Shown here: piece by piece, positions 9,873 through 19,003 of the stretch
How the letters are laid out: each line of letters opens with the position of its first letter
Position numbering within the stretch: position 1 is the first letter of the stretch
Assembly (NCBI RefSeq): GCF_002954725.1
Contig: NZ_MSCQ01000001.1
Coordinates: 1,832,844 to 1,896,843 of the forward strand
Reading direction: 5' to 3'
From: Photobacterium phosphoreum
Lineage (GTDB): Bacteria > Pseudomonadota > Gammaproteobacteria > Enterobacterales > Vibrionaceae
Length of the DNA: 64,000 nt
Translations under genes and position numbers: made by a program
Notes under the pieces: model-generated
Told to the model about the DNA's origin: nothing
Database searches by the model: none
What the model saw: only the letters and a program-made list of their open reading frames with translations

Positions 9873-11462
9873 ATGGCTATATCGCTAGGGAATGCCTTTA
9901 TTAAAAATTTTTTAGGGAAGGCACCTGACTGGTACAAGATTGCAATCATTTCTTTTCTTATCATTAATCCTTTGGTTTTCTTTCTCGTCGATCCTTTTGT
10001 CGCTGGCTGGTTACTCGTTGTAGAGTTTATCTTTACGCTGGCAATGGCGCTTAAATGTTATCCCCTACAACCTGGTGGTTTACTTGCTATTGAAGCCGTT
10101 GCCATCGGTATGACCAGTGCTGAACAAGTGAAACACGAACTTGTAGCAAATATCGAAGTATTATTACTGTTGGTATTTATGGTCGCTGGCATCTACTTCA
10201 TGAAGCAACTGTTACTGTTTATTTTTACCAAAATATTAATAAGCATTAAATCTAAAACACTGCTTTCTCTCGCTTTTTGTGTCATGGCGGCTTTTCTATC
10301 CGCATTTCTTGATGCACTAACCGTTATTGCTGTGGTAATTAGCGTAACGGTTGGCTTTTATAGCATTTATCATAAAGTTGCGTCAGGACAAGATCCTAAT
10401 ACGAACCATGATCATACCGATGATGATCATGTTCAAGACCTCAGCCGTGATGATCTTGAAAACTACCGCGCCTTTTTACGCAGCTTATTAATGCATGCCG
10501 GTGTGGGTACCGCACTTGGTGGTGTAATGACGATGGTCGGTGAACCACAAAACTTAATCATTGCCGACCAAGCGGGTTGGCAGTTCGGTGAGTTTATTAT
10601 TCGTATGTCACCCGTCACCATCCCTGTTTTTATTTGTGGCCTCTGTACTTGTGCATTGGTTGAAAAATTCAAAGTTTGTGGTTACGGTGCCCAACTACCT
10701 GACAATGTTCGTACCATTTTGGTTGATTTAGATAACGAAGAGCGCAAACGCCGTACTAACCTTGATTATGCAAAATTTATCGTCCAAGGCATTATTGCGG
10801 TTTGGCTTATCGTTGGTCTGGCGATGCACTTAGCCGCTGTAGGATTAATTGGTTTAACGGTCATCATTTTTGCAACAGCATTTACGGGGATCACCGAAGA
10901 GCATGCATTAGGCAAAGCCTTTGAAGAGGCGTTACCTTTTACGGCTTTATTAGCGGTGTTTTTCTCAGTGGTTGCGGTGATTATTGATCAACAATTATTT
11001 ACACCGATTATCAGTTGGGTATTAACCCTTGAAGGTAGCTCGCAATTAACGATGTTCTATATTGCTAATGGCTTATTATCGATGGTATCGGATAACGTTT
11101 TTGTCGGTACGGTATACATCAATGAAGTTAAAACCGCATTAATCAATGGTGTCATCGATCGTAATCAGTTTGATATGTTAGCTGTTGCTATTAATACTGG
11201 TACAAACCTACCTTCTGTAGCGACACCCAATGGTCAAGCAGCCTTCTTATTTGTATTAACATCTGCGCTAGCACCACTTATTCGTCTCTCTTATGGACGT
11301 ATGGTGTATATGGCCTTACCTTATACTATCGTATTAACATTTGTCGGCTTAGCGGGTATTGAATTATTATTGGTACCAATGACAGATTGGTTCTATAGCA
11401 TGGGCTGGTTAACTCAAGGAGCAATCGATGCGGCGGCATTAGCGCCAGCTGTTGGCCATTAA
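9873..11462 (+). CDS. nhaB: Na+/H+ antiporter NhaB
   Basis: Inner-membrane sodium/proton antiporter for sodium extrusion and pH control, important in a marine host. 529 aa (E. coli NhaB 513) with about a dozen hydrophobic segments. Family motifs include [18 protein letters not shown] (around residue 212) and [17 protein letters not shown] near residue 445. A histidine/aspartate-rich loop (about residues 172-190, [12 protein letters not shown]) lies between membrane segments and may be cytoplasmic. The start [18 protein letters not shown] matches the family. A hairpin terminator follows, then dsbB, in the E. coli order fadR-nhaB-dsbB. Confidence 0.97.
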   Translation: MAISLGNAFIKNFLGKAPDWYKIAIISFLIINPLVFFLVDPFVAGWLLVVEFIFTLAMALKCYPLQPGGLLAIEAVAIGMTSAEQVKHELVANIEVLLLLVFMVAGIYFMKQLLLFIFTKILISIKSKTLLSLAFCVMAAFLSAFLDALTVIAVVISVTVGFYSIYHKVASGQDPNTNHDHTDDDHVQDLSRDDLENYRAFLRSLLMHAGVGTALGGVMTMVGEPQNLIIADQAGWQFGEFIIRMSPVTIPVFICGLCTCALVEKFKVCGYGAQLPDNVRTILVDLDNEERKRRTNLDYAKFIVQGIIAVWLIVGLAMHLAAVGLIGLTVIIFATAFTGITEEHALGKAFEEALPFTALLAVFFSVVAVIIDQQLFTPIISWVLTLEGSSQLTMFYIANGLLSMVSDNVFVGTVYINEVKTALINGVIDRNQFDMLAVAINTGTNLPSVATPNGQAAFLFVLTSALAPLIRLSYGRMVYMALPYTIVLTFVGLAGIELLLVPMTDWFYSMGWLTQGAIDAAALAPAVGH

Positions 11463-11548
11463 AATAACCGAACCCACTTAATGACGATTTACTTATATCA
11501 AGAGCTATGATTGAATAACACTCGTTAATAAGTACCGTATACATTTTC

Positions 11549-11576
11549 AAGGCCCTGATGTTCAGGGCTTTGTTTT
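11549..11576 (+). terminator. Intrinsic terminator of nhaB
   Basis: AAGGCCCTGA (11549-11558) pairs with TCAGGGCTTT (11562-11571) around a 3-base loop, then GTTTT. It lies between nhaB and dsbB, 28 bases before the dsbB ATG, so it may only partly block read-through. Confidence 0.7.
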
Positions 11577-11603
11577 ATCCAGTTAGTCATTAGAGTACCA
11601 ATA

Positions 11604-12116
11604 ATGCAAGTGCTTAATTCTTTTTCAAAAACACGTTTAGCCTGGTTGTTACTACTACTATCCATTATTTTCTTTGAAAGCTCTGCGCTCTTTTTCGAGC
11701 ATGTCATGAAACTCGCACCCTGTGTAATGTGTGTTTATGAACGTGTTGCGATGATGGGGATTGGTATTGCCGCTCTAATTGGTCTACTCGCACCTAAAAA
11801 TAGCGTATTTCGCTGGTTAGGTTTAGCAGGATGGGGTTATGGTGCGTTCCGTGGCGCAGAATTGGCCTACCAACATGTCGGTTTTCAATTTAATCCGTCA
11901 CCCTTTGCTACTTGTGATTTATTTGTATCGTTCCCTTCTTGGGCACCATTAAACCATTGGGTTCCATGGATGTTTGAAGCCTATGGTGATTGTGCCAAAG
12001 TGGTATGGACCTTCCTTGACCTCTCAATGCCACAATGGCTAGTAATTATTTTTGCTGCCAACCTTATAGTATGGGCAGTGATGGTTATCGCACAATTTTT
12101 TGGTAACAAGCGTTAA
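11604..12116 (+). CDS. dsbB: Disulfide bond formation protein DsbB
   Basis: Inner-membrane quinone reductase that reoxidises DsbA. 170 aa with four membrane helices. Both periplasmic cysteine pairs are intact and at nearly the E. coli positions: C40-V-M-C43 (followed by VYERV) and C104...C130 (E. coli 41/44 and 104/130). Electrons pass from DsbA to the second pair, the first pair and then to ubiquinone or menaquinone; the men operon of this window would make the latter. A strong terminator follows. Confidence 0.98.
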   Translation: MQVLNSFSKTRLAWLLLLLSIIFFESSALFFEHVMKLAPCVMCVYERVAMMGIGIAALIGLLAPKNSVFRWLGLAGWGYGAFRGAELAYQHVGFQFNPSPFATCDLFVSFPSWAPLNHWVPWMFEAYGDCAKVVWTFLDLSMPQWLVIIFAANLIVWAVMVIAQFFGNKR

Positions 12117-12146
12117 ATTGCCGCATCAGAATAGAAAATAAAACAT

Positions 12147-12177
12147 AAAAAAGCGAAGCTCAATGCTTCGCTTTTTT
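12147..12177. terminator. Bidirectional terminator between dsbB and mutT
   Basis: Perfect 13-bp stem AAAAAAGCGAAGC (12147-12159) with GCTTCGCTTTTTT (12165-12177), 5-base loop. It serves both converging genes. Confidence 0.92.
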
Positions 12178-12207
12178 GATCATGCAATCTACGCTACATC
12201 AATAATT

Positions 12208-12633
12208 TTACACTTCAGTGTGACTCTTCAACGCAATATGATCATGTAACGCTGTGATAATAGGATAGTCAGCAGCACAAAACTGATAATTTCCTAATTG
12301 TGCCAATGAAACCCATGCCATTTGTTGATGGCTATTTAATTGAATCTCACCTTGCTGCCAATGGGATAAATAGCCTTTAAGCTCAACAATTTTATCTCCG
12401 TAATCAAATACGCTATCAGCTAACCATAGCCCAGTTACGGTTCGAATAGCCAACTCTTCATATAACTCACGTTCAAGCGCCAGAGAAGGAGTCTCACCGA
12501 CTTCAATTTTTCCACCAGGAAACTCCCACAAACCACCCTGTGTTGCATTATCAAACCGTTGTGCAATAAGATAATCACCTTGCTTTTCAATCACACCAGC
12601 AACCACAATCAAACGTAGCTTACTTGCTGACAT
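12208..12633 (-). CDS. mutT: 8-oxo-dGTP diphosphatase MutT
   Basis: Nudix hydrolase that removes 8-oxo-dGTP from the nucleotide pool and prevents A:T to C:G changes. 141 aa; Nudix box at residues 41-63 with G41, E47, R55-E56 and E59-E60 in place, although the usual glycine near the end of the box is alanine (ELAI). WEFPGGKIE precedes it as in E. coli MutT. The ATG overlaps the yecA stop codon by one base (TAATG), showing translational coupling. In E. coli mutT follows secA; here the upstream partner is another SEC-C zinc protein. Confidence 0.93.
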   Translation of the reverse strand: MSASKLRLIVVAGVIEKQGDYLIAQRFDNATQGGLWEFPGGKIEVGETPSLALERELYEELAIRTVTGLWLADSVFDYGDKIVELKGYLSHWQQGEIQLNSHQQMAWVSLAQLGNYQFCAADYPIITALHDHIALKSHTEV

Positions 12634-13286
12634 TACAACGTTTTACCACAACATTGTTTGAATTTTTTACCACTTTCACACACGCATGGATCGTTACGTC
12701 CAATACCTTTAAATGGATTAATTGCCTGTGCGCCTGAACCAATTTGCAATTGATCAGCAGCCATCATCACTTCCGTTAGCATCAACGGTAATTGTGAATA
12801 CAACTCACTTGGCGCTGGCATACCAACCATGCCCGCTTGTTCCATTTGAGCTAACGTTTCGGCTTCATCCTCCAACAACATTAAAGTGGTTAATAATGCT
12901 GACAACATTCGCATAGTGCCATCTGATACAGTTTGCTCTTCCCAATTCGGCTCAATGAATATCCATACTGCTAAGAATCCTTCAGCAAATTGACGTAATG
13001 CACTCTGATTACTGCCATCTTGTTGCCAAATCAAACTCTCGGGTAATTGGTATTCACCCGCTTTTACCATGCGATATTGCATTTCAAAATGATTAAAAAT
13101 CGGCATTTTATCTGCATCATCAACCATCACTACAGCAACATCATCACCGCCACCATTCATTAAAACGGGTAACCACACTTCTGGCTCCATTGGCTTTGGG
13201 TTAGCGTTTGCAGCAAATAAAGCGCCTTCAATAAAAGCAGCTGACATACCTTGCCAGTGTGATGGTAGCGTCATTAATGTGTTCAT
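12633..13286 (-). CDS. yecA: UPF0149 family protein with SEC-C zinc motif (YecA-like)
   Basis: 217 aa, similar to E. coli YecA (221 aa). An N-terminal UPF0149/YgfB-type domain (FIEGALFAANANPKPMEPEVWLP) is followed by a C-terminal SEC-C motif (GRNDPCVCESGKKFKQCCG) with C-x-C-x8-C-C zinc ligands, as in the SecA tail. The family binds zinc and may touch ribosomes or the export machinery; its role is not firmly known. It overlaps mutT by one base. No clear strong ribosome site is visible at the ATG. Confidence 0.85.
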   Translation of the reverse strand: MNTLMTLPSHWQGMSAAFIEGALFAANANPKPMEPEVWLPVLMNGGGDDVAVVMVDDADKMPIFNHFEMQYRMVKAGEYQLPESLIWQQDGSNQSALRQFAEGFLAVWIFIEPNWEEQTVSDGTMRMLSALLTTLMLLEDEAETLAQMEQAGMVGMPAPSELYSQLPLMLTEVMMAADQLQIGSGAQAINPFKGIGRNDPCVCESGKKFKQCCGKTL

Positions 13287-13448
13287 TCGATGTCCTAGTT
13301 AATTCTTTTGATTCATTTTAGCGATATTATACGTCGAATATGCGTGACAACAGCCATTACTGCACCATAAATCCCCCCAATGATTGAAATTTGATGCACT
13401 TAAAAGCAAATTAGATAAAAATACGCTATTTATAGTCTCTGACTTATT

Positions 13449-14141
13449 ATGATGGATACACTTATGTCACCCCATTCACTGAATGCGATTATTGCTGGGG
13501 CCAGCGGCTTAGTCGGTACTGAGCTATTACATCAATTACTCGATCACCCTCGTTTTAATAATATCTACGCCCTGACTCGTCGCCCATTACCTTTTCATAG
13601 TAAGAGATTACATCAAATTATAGACAGTCAATTACGTATTATTGCTTGGGAAAACGAGCAGCCAGTACCTGAATATGGTTTTATTTGTTTAGGCACCACC
13701 AAAAAAAAAGCAGGCAGTAACCAAGCGCTTGAAGATATTGATGTTGATTTAGTCAAAAATGTCGCTATCACCATGAAAAATATTGGTGTAAAACACCTGA
13801 TTGTCATATCAAGTTTAGGTGCGTGTAAACATTCACCCTCTCATTATTTACGCTGTAAAGGTAAAATGGAGCAGGCATTAACAGCATTAGCGTTTGAGCA
13901 TTGTGTTTTTGTTCGCCCAGGTCCACTCAAAGGTGAGCGTAATAAACCCCGTAAAGATGAACTGGCTATTCAACGGATATTTGAAACTATTCACCCAATG
14001 ATGATTGGTCCGCTGAAACACTTCACACCAATTCCAGCAGAAGATGTTGCTACAAGTATGGTCAAAATGGCCATCGCATGTGATAAGCACCACTTACAAC
14101 CTATCACCATTATTTCGGGTCATCATCTACGCTCAATATAA
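13449..14141 (+). CDS. NAD(P)-binding Rossmann-fold oxidoreductase (atypical SDR/epimerase-like)
   Basis: 230 aa. The N-terminus has the nucleotide-binding motif GASGLVGTELL (about residues 16-26), then IVISSLGACKHSPSHYLRCKGKMEQAL, where Tyr and Lys resemble the Y-x3-K pair of the short-chain dehydrogenase family (here spaced Y-L-R-C-K). It resembles HTATIP2/TIP30-like NAD-dependent epimerase/dehydratase proteins common in gammaproteobacteria. Substrate unknown. Three in-frame ATGs (13449, 13452, 13464) lie before the fold and no ribosome site decides among them. It is monocistronic or loosely linked to dusC, 78 bases on. Confidence 0.8.
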   Translation: MMDTLMSPHSLNAIIAGASGLVGTELLHQLLDHPRFNNIYALTRRPLPFHSKRLHQIIDSQLRIIAWENEQPVPEYGFICLGTTKKKAGSNQALEDIDVDLVKNVAITMKNIGVKHLIVISSLGACKHSPSHYLRCKGKMEQALTALAFEHCVFVRPGPLKGERNKPRKDELAIQRIFETIHPMMIGPLKHFTPIPAEDVATSMVKMAIACDKHHLQPITIISGHHLRSI

Positions 14142-14219
14142 AAACAAAGATGACAAATTATCCAACTCGCACTAGACTCTCGCCCCTTAGCGTATTTATA
14201 GAGTAGAGCAAACACCCCT

Positions 14220-15164
14220 ATGCGAGTTATTTTAGGCCCGATGGAAGGCGTATTAGATCATCTAATGCGCGAGATGCTAACCGAAATTAATGACTACGAT
14301 CTTTGCGTAACTGAATTTGTACGTATCATTGATAGCCTACTACCTAATAGTGTTTTCTATCGTTTATGTCCTGAATTACACCAAGGTGGAAAAACACGCT
14401 CCGGCACGCCCGTCCGCGTCCAATTATTAGGTCAATACCCACAATGGATGGCTGAAAATGCCCATCGTGCTTGTAACCTTGGTTCAGCAGGGATCGACAT
14501 TAACTTTGGTTGTCCCGCCAAAGCGGTCAATAAAAGTCGCGGTGGTGCGGTGTTACTTAAAGAGCCGGAATTAATCTATCAAATTGTGAAAGCGACACGA
14601 GACGCGGTCAATCCAACTAAACCCGTGACGGCAAAAGTACGTTTAGGCTGGGATGATCCACAGCAGTGTTTTGAAATTGCCGATGCCATTGCTCAAGCAG
14701 GTGCTGATGAAATGGTTATTCATGCGCGTACAAAAGACGATGGTTATAAAGCAGAAACCATCAAATGGGATTACATTCGCCAGCTTCGCCAGCATGTAAA
14801 ATTACCGATTATTGCCAATGGTGAAGTGTGGAACCATGCTGATGGTCAAGCCTGTTTAGCCGCAACCAATACTGATGCCTTAATGGTGTGTCGCGGCGCA
14901 TTAAACTTACCCAACTTAGGTAATGTGGTTAAACATAACCAAGCCCCTATGACATGGGAACAAGTATTAGCGCTGCTATTAACCTATTCTCAATTTGAGA
15001 TCAAAGGTGATAAAGGCTTATATTACCCAAATCGGGTTAAACAATGGTTTGCTTATCTGCGCCATCAATACCCACAAGCTAAAGAGTTATTTACTGATAT
15101 TCGCTGTCTCAAAAAAGCAGCGCCAATTATTGAACGATTAGAACAAGCACAACAGCAATTATAA
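14220..15164 (+). CDS. dusC: tRNA-dihydrouridine(16) synthase DusC
   Basis: FMN-dependent enzyme that reduces U16 in the tRNA D-loop. 314 aa, as in E. coli DusC. The start MRVILGPMEGVLD, the motif INFGCPAKAVNKSRGGAVLL with catalytic C98 (same position as E. coli) and the phosphate-binding MVCRGALNLPNLG are all present. The DusC subgroup is marked by the LGPMEGV start in place of the APM motif of DusA/B. The preceding gene is on the same strand but unrelated. Confidence 0.95.
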   Translation: MRVILGPMEGVLDHLMREMLTEINDYDLCVTEFVRIIDSLLPNSVFYRLCPELHQGGKTRSGTPVRVQLLGQYPQWMAENAHRACNLGSAGIDINFGCPAKAVNKSRGGAVLLKEPELIYQIVKATRDAVNPTKPVTAKVRLGWDDPQQCFEIADAIAQAGADEMVIHARTKDDGYKAETIKWDYIRQLRQHVKLPIIANGEVWNHADGQACLAATNTDALMVCRGALNLPNLGNVVKHNQAPMTWEQVLALLLTYSQFEIKGDKGLYYPNRVKQWFAYLRHQYPQAKELFTDIRCLKKAAPIIERLEQAQQQL

Positions 15165-15176
15165 CGACTACCAGTC

Positions 15177-15209
15177 ACTCCCCTTTGTTAATCATAATGT
15201 TAGGGGAGT
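15177..15209 (+). other. Hairpin after dusC without a T-tract
   Basis: ACTCCCCT (15177-15184) pairs with AGGGGAGT (15202-15209) across a 17-base loop, just after the dusC stop. The absence of a following T-run argues against a normal intrinsic terminator; it may protect the mRNA 3' end. Confidence 0.45.
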
Positions 15210-15321
15210 CCATTAGGCAACTAACAAACCCTCGTATTCCCCCTAATTAAGAAAAACTTCCACTAGTACACATTTTTGAGCCATTATTTAATCAGCTATC
15301 TATAACAATAAAGGATTGATA

Positions 15322-16191
15322 ATGCGTTGGAAGAACTCCCGCCAAAGCTCAAATATTGAAGATCGACGTGGCGACAGCCCGACTCAAGCAAATACCCCTC
15401 CTGTTGCTGGGTTATTACGCTTAGTGCCCTTACTAATGCGCAGTAAAATAGGACGAATAGTATTAGTAATGGCTGGGCTATTCTTTGCCTACCAATATTT
15501 TACTGGTGGTAGTAATTCTGTTGGTATTCAACAATCACACTCACCGAAAACAGCATCAGTGCAGTTAAATGATGAAAACAAGCAGTTTGTTGCTGCGATT
15601 CTGGGATCAACAGAAAGTGTTTGGAACAAGCAACTGGCAGGGAAATACCAACCACCAACATTAGTTTTATATAACAATGTTACCCATACGGGTTGTGGTA
15701 CAGGATCGGCGCAAACAGGACCTTTTTATTGCCCTGCTGATCAAAAAATCTACCTTGATCTTGGCTTTATTAATGAATTAAATAAATTAGGTGCCTCTGG
15801 TGATTTTGCCTTTGCCTATGTGATTGCACATGAAGTGGGTCACCATGTTCAAAAACTATTGGGTACCAGTGATAAAGTCTCTCAACTACAACAACGTAGC
15901 GATAAAGTCACTGCCAATCTGCTCAGTGTAAAATTAGAGCTTCAAGCTGATTGCTATGCTGGAGTCTGGGGCTATTACGTTAACCAACAAGGAATGCTGG
16001 ATGCGGGAGATCTTGAAGAAGGTATCAATGCCGCAAGTGCTGTGGGTGACGATCGATTACAAAAAATGGCAGGACAAGCAGTACAACCCGATGCATTTAC
16101 TCATGGCAGTTCACAACAGCGTATTACATGGTTTCAAAAAGGCTTTAAATCTGGTGACCCAAGTAGTTGTGATACGTTTGCCCGACCATAA
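15322..16191 (+). CDS. ypfJ: YpfJ-family predicted zinc metalloprotease
   Basis: 289 aa. The start MRWKNSRQSSNIEDRRG is typical of the YpfJ/neutral zinc metallopeptidase family. One membrane segment (about residues 46-62, IVLVMAGLFFAYQYF) is followed by an extracytoplasmic domain with the zinc motif H170-E-V-G-H174 and a downstream LELQADCYAGVW that probably supplies the third ligand. Physiological substrate unknown. AAGGA at 15311-15315 is 6 bases before the ATG at 15322, so the in-frame TTG at 15316 is rejected as start. Confidence 0.92.
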   Translation: MRWKNSRQSSNIEDRRGDSPTQANTPPVAGLLRLVPLLMRSKIGRIVLVMAGLFFAYQYFTGGSNSVGIQQSHSPKTASVQLNDENKQFVAAILGSTESVWNKQLAGKYQPPTLVLYNNVTHTGCGTGSAQTGPFYCPADQKIYLDLGFINELNKLGASGDFAFAYVIAHEVGHHVQKLLGTSDKVSQLQQRSDKVTANLLSVKLELQADCYAGVWGYYVNQQGMLDAGDLEEGINAASAVGDDRLQKMAGQAVQPDAFTHGSSQQRITWFQKGFKSGDPSSCDTFARP

Positions 16192-16384
16192 TTGAGTCAT
16201 TCACTAATAACGAAACGAATAACCACTGATCATACAGTAACCACAAATCCGTTTTTTCGTTCTATTATCTATATAATGTAACAATTTTTTACAATTATAC
16301 TTTTTCTCTATCGCAACAATCCGCTATAACAACAGCTTAATCAAACATGAACGAAGTTGCTGTTATTTCTATAGGGAAAATAGA

Positions 16385-17368
16385 ATGTTCAAAAAAAGTC
16401 TTTTTATCTTACTGTGTTCTTTTTCAGCTTATGCTCAAGCTGGCTTTGATATCATTACGTTAGGCAGTAAGGGAGGTATTCAAGATGGTAATCTAACCGC
16501 ATTTCTCATCAAAGATAGCCTCGACAATAATTATATTACTCTTGAGGCAGGAACCGTGGTTAACGGTCTGATTGCTGCCGAACAAAAACAAGCATTTCAA
16601 GATATTGATGTCCCTAAAAACTCGCCGTATACCAAAGTCGGCTATATTCTGCGTGAAAAAATCAAAGGTTATTTCATTAGTCACGCTCACCTTGATCACC
16701 TTGCTGGAATGATAATAGCCTCGCCCGATGACAGTAATAAACCAATATATGGCTTACCGTCAGTCACTGAAATCATTTCAGAAACCTATTTTAACTGGCG
16801 TGCTTGGCCCAATTTTGGTAGTAGCGGTCAAGGTTATCAATTAGGTAAATATCAATATCATGATTTATCACCTCAAAAGTGGTTATTAATTAAAGACACC
16901 CATTTACAAGCCAAAGCACTACCATTAAGCCATGCTGGTATTGAGTCATCGGCATTTATTATCAAAAACAATCAAAAACAAGTCATGGTTTATCTCGGTG
17001 ATACCGGAGCTGACAGCGTAGAACAAAGCGACCAACTCAATAATTTATGGTCTACATTAGCGCCTTACATTAAAAACAAACAATTAAAGGGGATCATGAT
17101 TGAAACCTCTTTCACCAATGATGTTCCCGAGCGCTCTTTGTATGGTCATTTAACGCCAAAACTACTGTTAGAAGAACTCGCCTTACTAGAATATAAAGCT
17201 GGCGGTAAAGGTGCTTTAACTGGATTGCCGATAGTGATCACCCATATTAAATACAGTTTACTTAAAAAGACAAATCCGCTCACTGTCATCCAACAACAAC
17301 TTAATGCCGGTAATACCTTAGGAGTCACATTCCACTTTCCCGTACAAGGTGAACGTTTTAGCTTATAA
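16385..17368 (+). CDS. cpdP: Class II 3',5'-cyclic-nucleotide phosphodiesterase, periplasmic (CpdP)
   Basis: 327 aa with a signal peptide (MFKKSLFILLCSFSAYAQA, cleavage near residue 19). It carries the class II (PDE1-type) signature H100-A-H-L-D-H105-L-A-G-M-I-I-A-S-P, fitting the published pattern, within a metallo-beta-lactamase-like fold; a second HAGIESSAF and a YLGDTGAD motif supply further metal ligands. The best-known relative is V. fischeri CpdP, a periplasmic cAMP phosphodiesterase of about the same size that lets the cell use extracellular cAMP. AGGGAAAA precedes the ATG. It stands alone, ending in a strong terminator. This class is unrelated to cytosolic CpdA. Confidence 0.9.
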   Translation: MFKKSLFILLCSFSAYAQAGFDIITLGSKGGIQDGNLTAFLIKDSLDNNYITLEAGTVVNGLIAAEQKQAFQDIDVPKNSPYTKVGYILREKIKGYFISHAHLDHLAGMIIASPDDSNKPIYGLPSVTEIISETYFNWRAWPNFGSSGQGYQLGKYQYHDLSPQKWLLIKDTHLQAKALPLSHAGIESSAFIIKNNQKQVMVYLGDTGADSVEQSDQLNNLWSTLAPYIKNKQLKGIMIETSFTNDVPERSLYGHLTPKLLLEELALLEYKAGGKGALTGLPIVITHIKYSLLKKTNPLTVIQQQLNAGNTLGVTFHFPVQGERFSL

Positions 17369-17390
17369 CACCTTAAGACTTTCCTATAAA

Positions 17391-17425
17391 AACGCCCCCG
17401 TCACTGTCTCAGTCACGGGGGCGTT
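17391..17425. terminator. Strong terminator between cpdP and ycgN
   Basis: AACGCCCCCGT (17391-17401) pairs with ACGGGGGCGTT (17415-17425), flanked by A-rich and T-rich sequence. It sits between converging genes and can act on both strands. Confidence 0.9.
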
Positions 17426-17460
17426 ATTTATTCAGCCATAGCGGGTTTATTTACGCGGCA

Positions 17461-17904
17461 TTATTCACTAATACGATTAGGGTGATTCAGAATGTGATCC
17501 TCCCAATCTATAACATCAATTTCATACACAATTTTATTACGTACAGATTCATCTGCTTTGTGCATTGCCTCTTTAGAGCCAGTGAGCAAAGGATGCCACT
17601 CAGGTAACGGCTTACCCTCCGCTAATAAACGATAAGCACAGGTTTCAGGTAACCATGCAAACTCTTCGATCCGTTCACGGGTTAACTTAAGACACTCTTC
17701 GCCAGATTCAAACCGGTTAGGATAGTCTTTACATGAACACGTTTTGTTATCGAGTAAACTACACGCGACATTGGTGTAATAGATATCATCAGTATCATCA
17801 TCAATTAACTTATGTAGACAACATTTTCCACAGCCATCACAAAGTGATTCCCACTCTTGATCTGTCATTGTCGTTAAGTCTTTCTGTTGCCAAAAATGGG
17901 TCAT
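17461..17904 (-). CDS. ycgN: YcgN family cysteine cluster protein (UPF0260)
   Basis: 147 aa from the ATG at 17904 (an upstream in-frame ATG at 17940 would add 12 residues). It starts [13 protein letters not shown], then [17 protein letters not shown], nearly the same as E. coli YcgN, and later [10 protein letters not shown] and [24 protein letters not shown]. The C-x2-C-x3-CC cluster marks the zinc/iron-chelating YkgJ-like superfamily; the function is unknown. E. coli YcgN begins close to the 17904 start. It is divergent from a second cysteine-cluster gene, ykgJ, across a spacer of about 290 bases. Confidence 0.9.
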   Translation of the reverse strand: MTHFWQQKDLTTMTDQEWESLCDGCGKCCLHKLIDDDTDDIYYTNVACSLLDNKTCSCKDYPNRFESGEECLKLTRERIEEFAWLPETCAYRLLAEGKPLPEWHPLLTGSKEAMHKADESVRNKIVYEIDVIDWEDHILNHPNRISE

Positions 17905-18052
17905 GATACTTACACCAGTATTGTTATTTGTGTCGTTCAATACGCCACAATAATGAATGAGCTTATCAAAAAATAAAGCAGGCAGTTTTTATAGCGATCA
18001 ATACGGTAAACTGCAAATTAAAAATACCTATTAATCACCAATAGCGATGGAA

Positions 18053-18066
18053 ATAATAGCTATTAT
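18053..18066. promoter_or_regulatory. Perfect 14-bp palindrome ATAATAGCTATTAT in the ycgN/ykgJ spacer
   Basis: ATAATAGCTATTAT equals its own reverse complement and is followed by CATT, giving a right half ATTATCA like a Fur half-site; the left half matches poorly. It lies between two genes for cysteine-cluster, possibly metal-binding, proteins. An operator role is only a suggestion. Confidence 0.3.
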
Positions 18067-18193
18067 CATTTAGCTTAGGAATAAATGCGCACTCTGTAAA
18101 TAATCACTCAGGAGAAAGTCACTAAGTCATTTGGCTTTTAGGGTTAACAATGGTAATTTGCGCAGCCGATTTGTAAAGCAGAAAGAGAGAAGT

Positions 18194-18445
18194 ATGATGG
18201 AATGTCGTTTAGGTTGTGGAGCATGTTGTATTGCCCCGAGTATATCATCATCCATTCCAGGAATGGTTAACGGTAAGCCTGCAGGTGTTCGCTGTATTCA
18301 ACTTAATGAAAACAATTTATGCCAATTATTTGGTAAGCCTGAACGCCCCGCGGTATGCCATCATTTTAAAGCTTGCTCTGATATTTGTGGTAATACCAAC
18401 GAGCAAGCCTTAACAATTATTACCGAACTTGAGCAAATGACGTAA
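18194..18445 (+). CDS. YkgJ family cysteine cluster protein
   Basis: 83 aa. MMECRLGCGACC gives the C-x2-C-x3-C-x2-CC-like start, then CQLFGKPERPAVCHHFKAC. This is the YkgJ domain (putative zinc- or iron-chelating), same superfamily as the divergent neighbour YcgN but much shorter. The open frame extends back to a TTG at 18131, but AGAGAGAAG just before the paired ATGs at 18194/18197 marks the real start; 18197 may be the one used. Function unknown. Confidence 0.85.
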   Translation: MMECRLGCGACCIAPSISSSIPGMVNGKPAGVRCIQLNENNLCQLFGKPERPAVCHHFKACSDICGNTNEQALTIITELEQMT

Positions 18446-18476
18446 TCATTTTACAGTTCGTCATTGAAAGATAACG

Positions 18477-18722
18477 TTATTCTTTTGCCGCGCCAGTAAG
18501 AATACGTAATGCATTTTTGGCATTTTCTACAACTTGATGGCCAGAATATGTCAAATATCCCCCATCCTCTTCAGTCACTAATCCTTTCGCATACAAACGC
18601 TGTGCTGCAGAGATAACGGTTGGACTTGCATCGCTATGAACCTTAATGCCTTCCATATTGCTATGCATAGGGAATTTTACCAGTAGATTCATTTCATCAA
18701 CGATATCGGGAGTGTACGGCAT
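18477..18722 (-). CDS. TIGR02647 family small protein
   Basis: 81 aa from the ATG at 18722 (MPYTPDIVDEMNLLVKF), placed 5 bases after GAGG; an upstream ATG at 18737 overlaps that ribosome site and is rejected. The C-terminal half (AAQRLYAKGLVTEEDGGYLTYSGHQVVENA) looks like a winged-helix-type segment. It matches, from memory, a conserved family of Vibrionaceae and pseudomonads known only as TIGR02647. No membrane segment or signal peptide. Function unknown; it converges on ykgJ. Confidence 0.75.
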   Translation of the reverse strand: MPYTPDIVDEMNLLVKFPMHSNMEGIKVHSDASPTVISAAQRLYAKGLVTEEDGGYLTYSGHQVVENAKNALRILTGAAKE

Positions 18723-18924
18723 AGTCACCTCTTTCATGGAAAATCCCAGTGGGATAAATAATCTAATATTAATATTAGCGTTTGTTGGTAATAAAACTAG
18801 GTGCAGAGATCAATATCTGAAGATCTTTCTCTATCAATATGAGATCCACGTCAAAAAATCGAATATCTATCAGTCATTCACTTTCATAACTGTACAAAAA
18901 ACAACCCAAGTTATTGAGGGATAT

Positions 18925-18985
18925 AAAAAAACCGCTTAGAAAAGACAACATATAATATGAAATCTTTTGCTGTTAGCGGTTTTTT
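18925..18985. terminator. Terminator downstream of the Tim44-domain gene
   Basis: Outer stem AAAAAACCGCT (18926-18936) with AGCGGTTTTTT (18975-18985) and an inner AAAAGA/TCTTTT pair. On the minus strand it ends in a T-run and lies 19 bases after the Tim44-domain gene stop; the symmetric A/T flanks could also work on the plus strand. Confidence 0.75.
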
Positions 18986-19003
18986 GATTGCAATAAATTA
19001 CAA

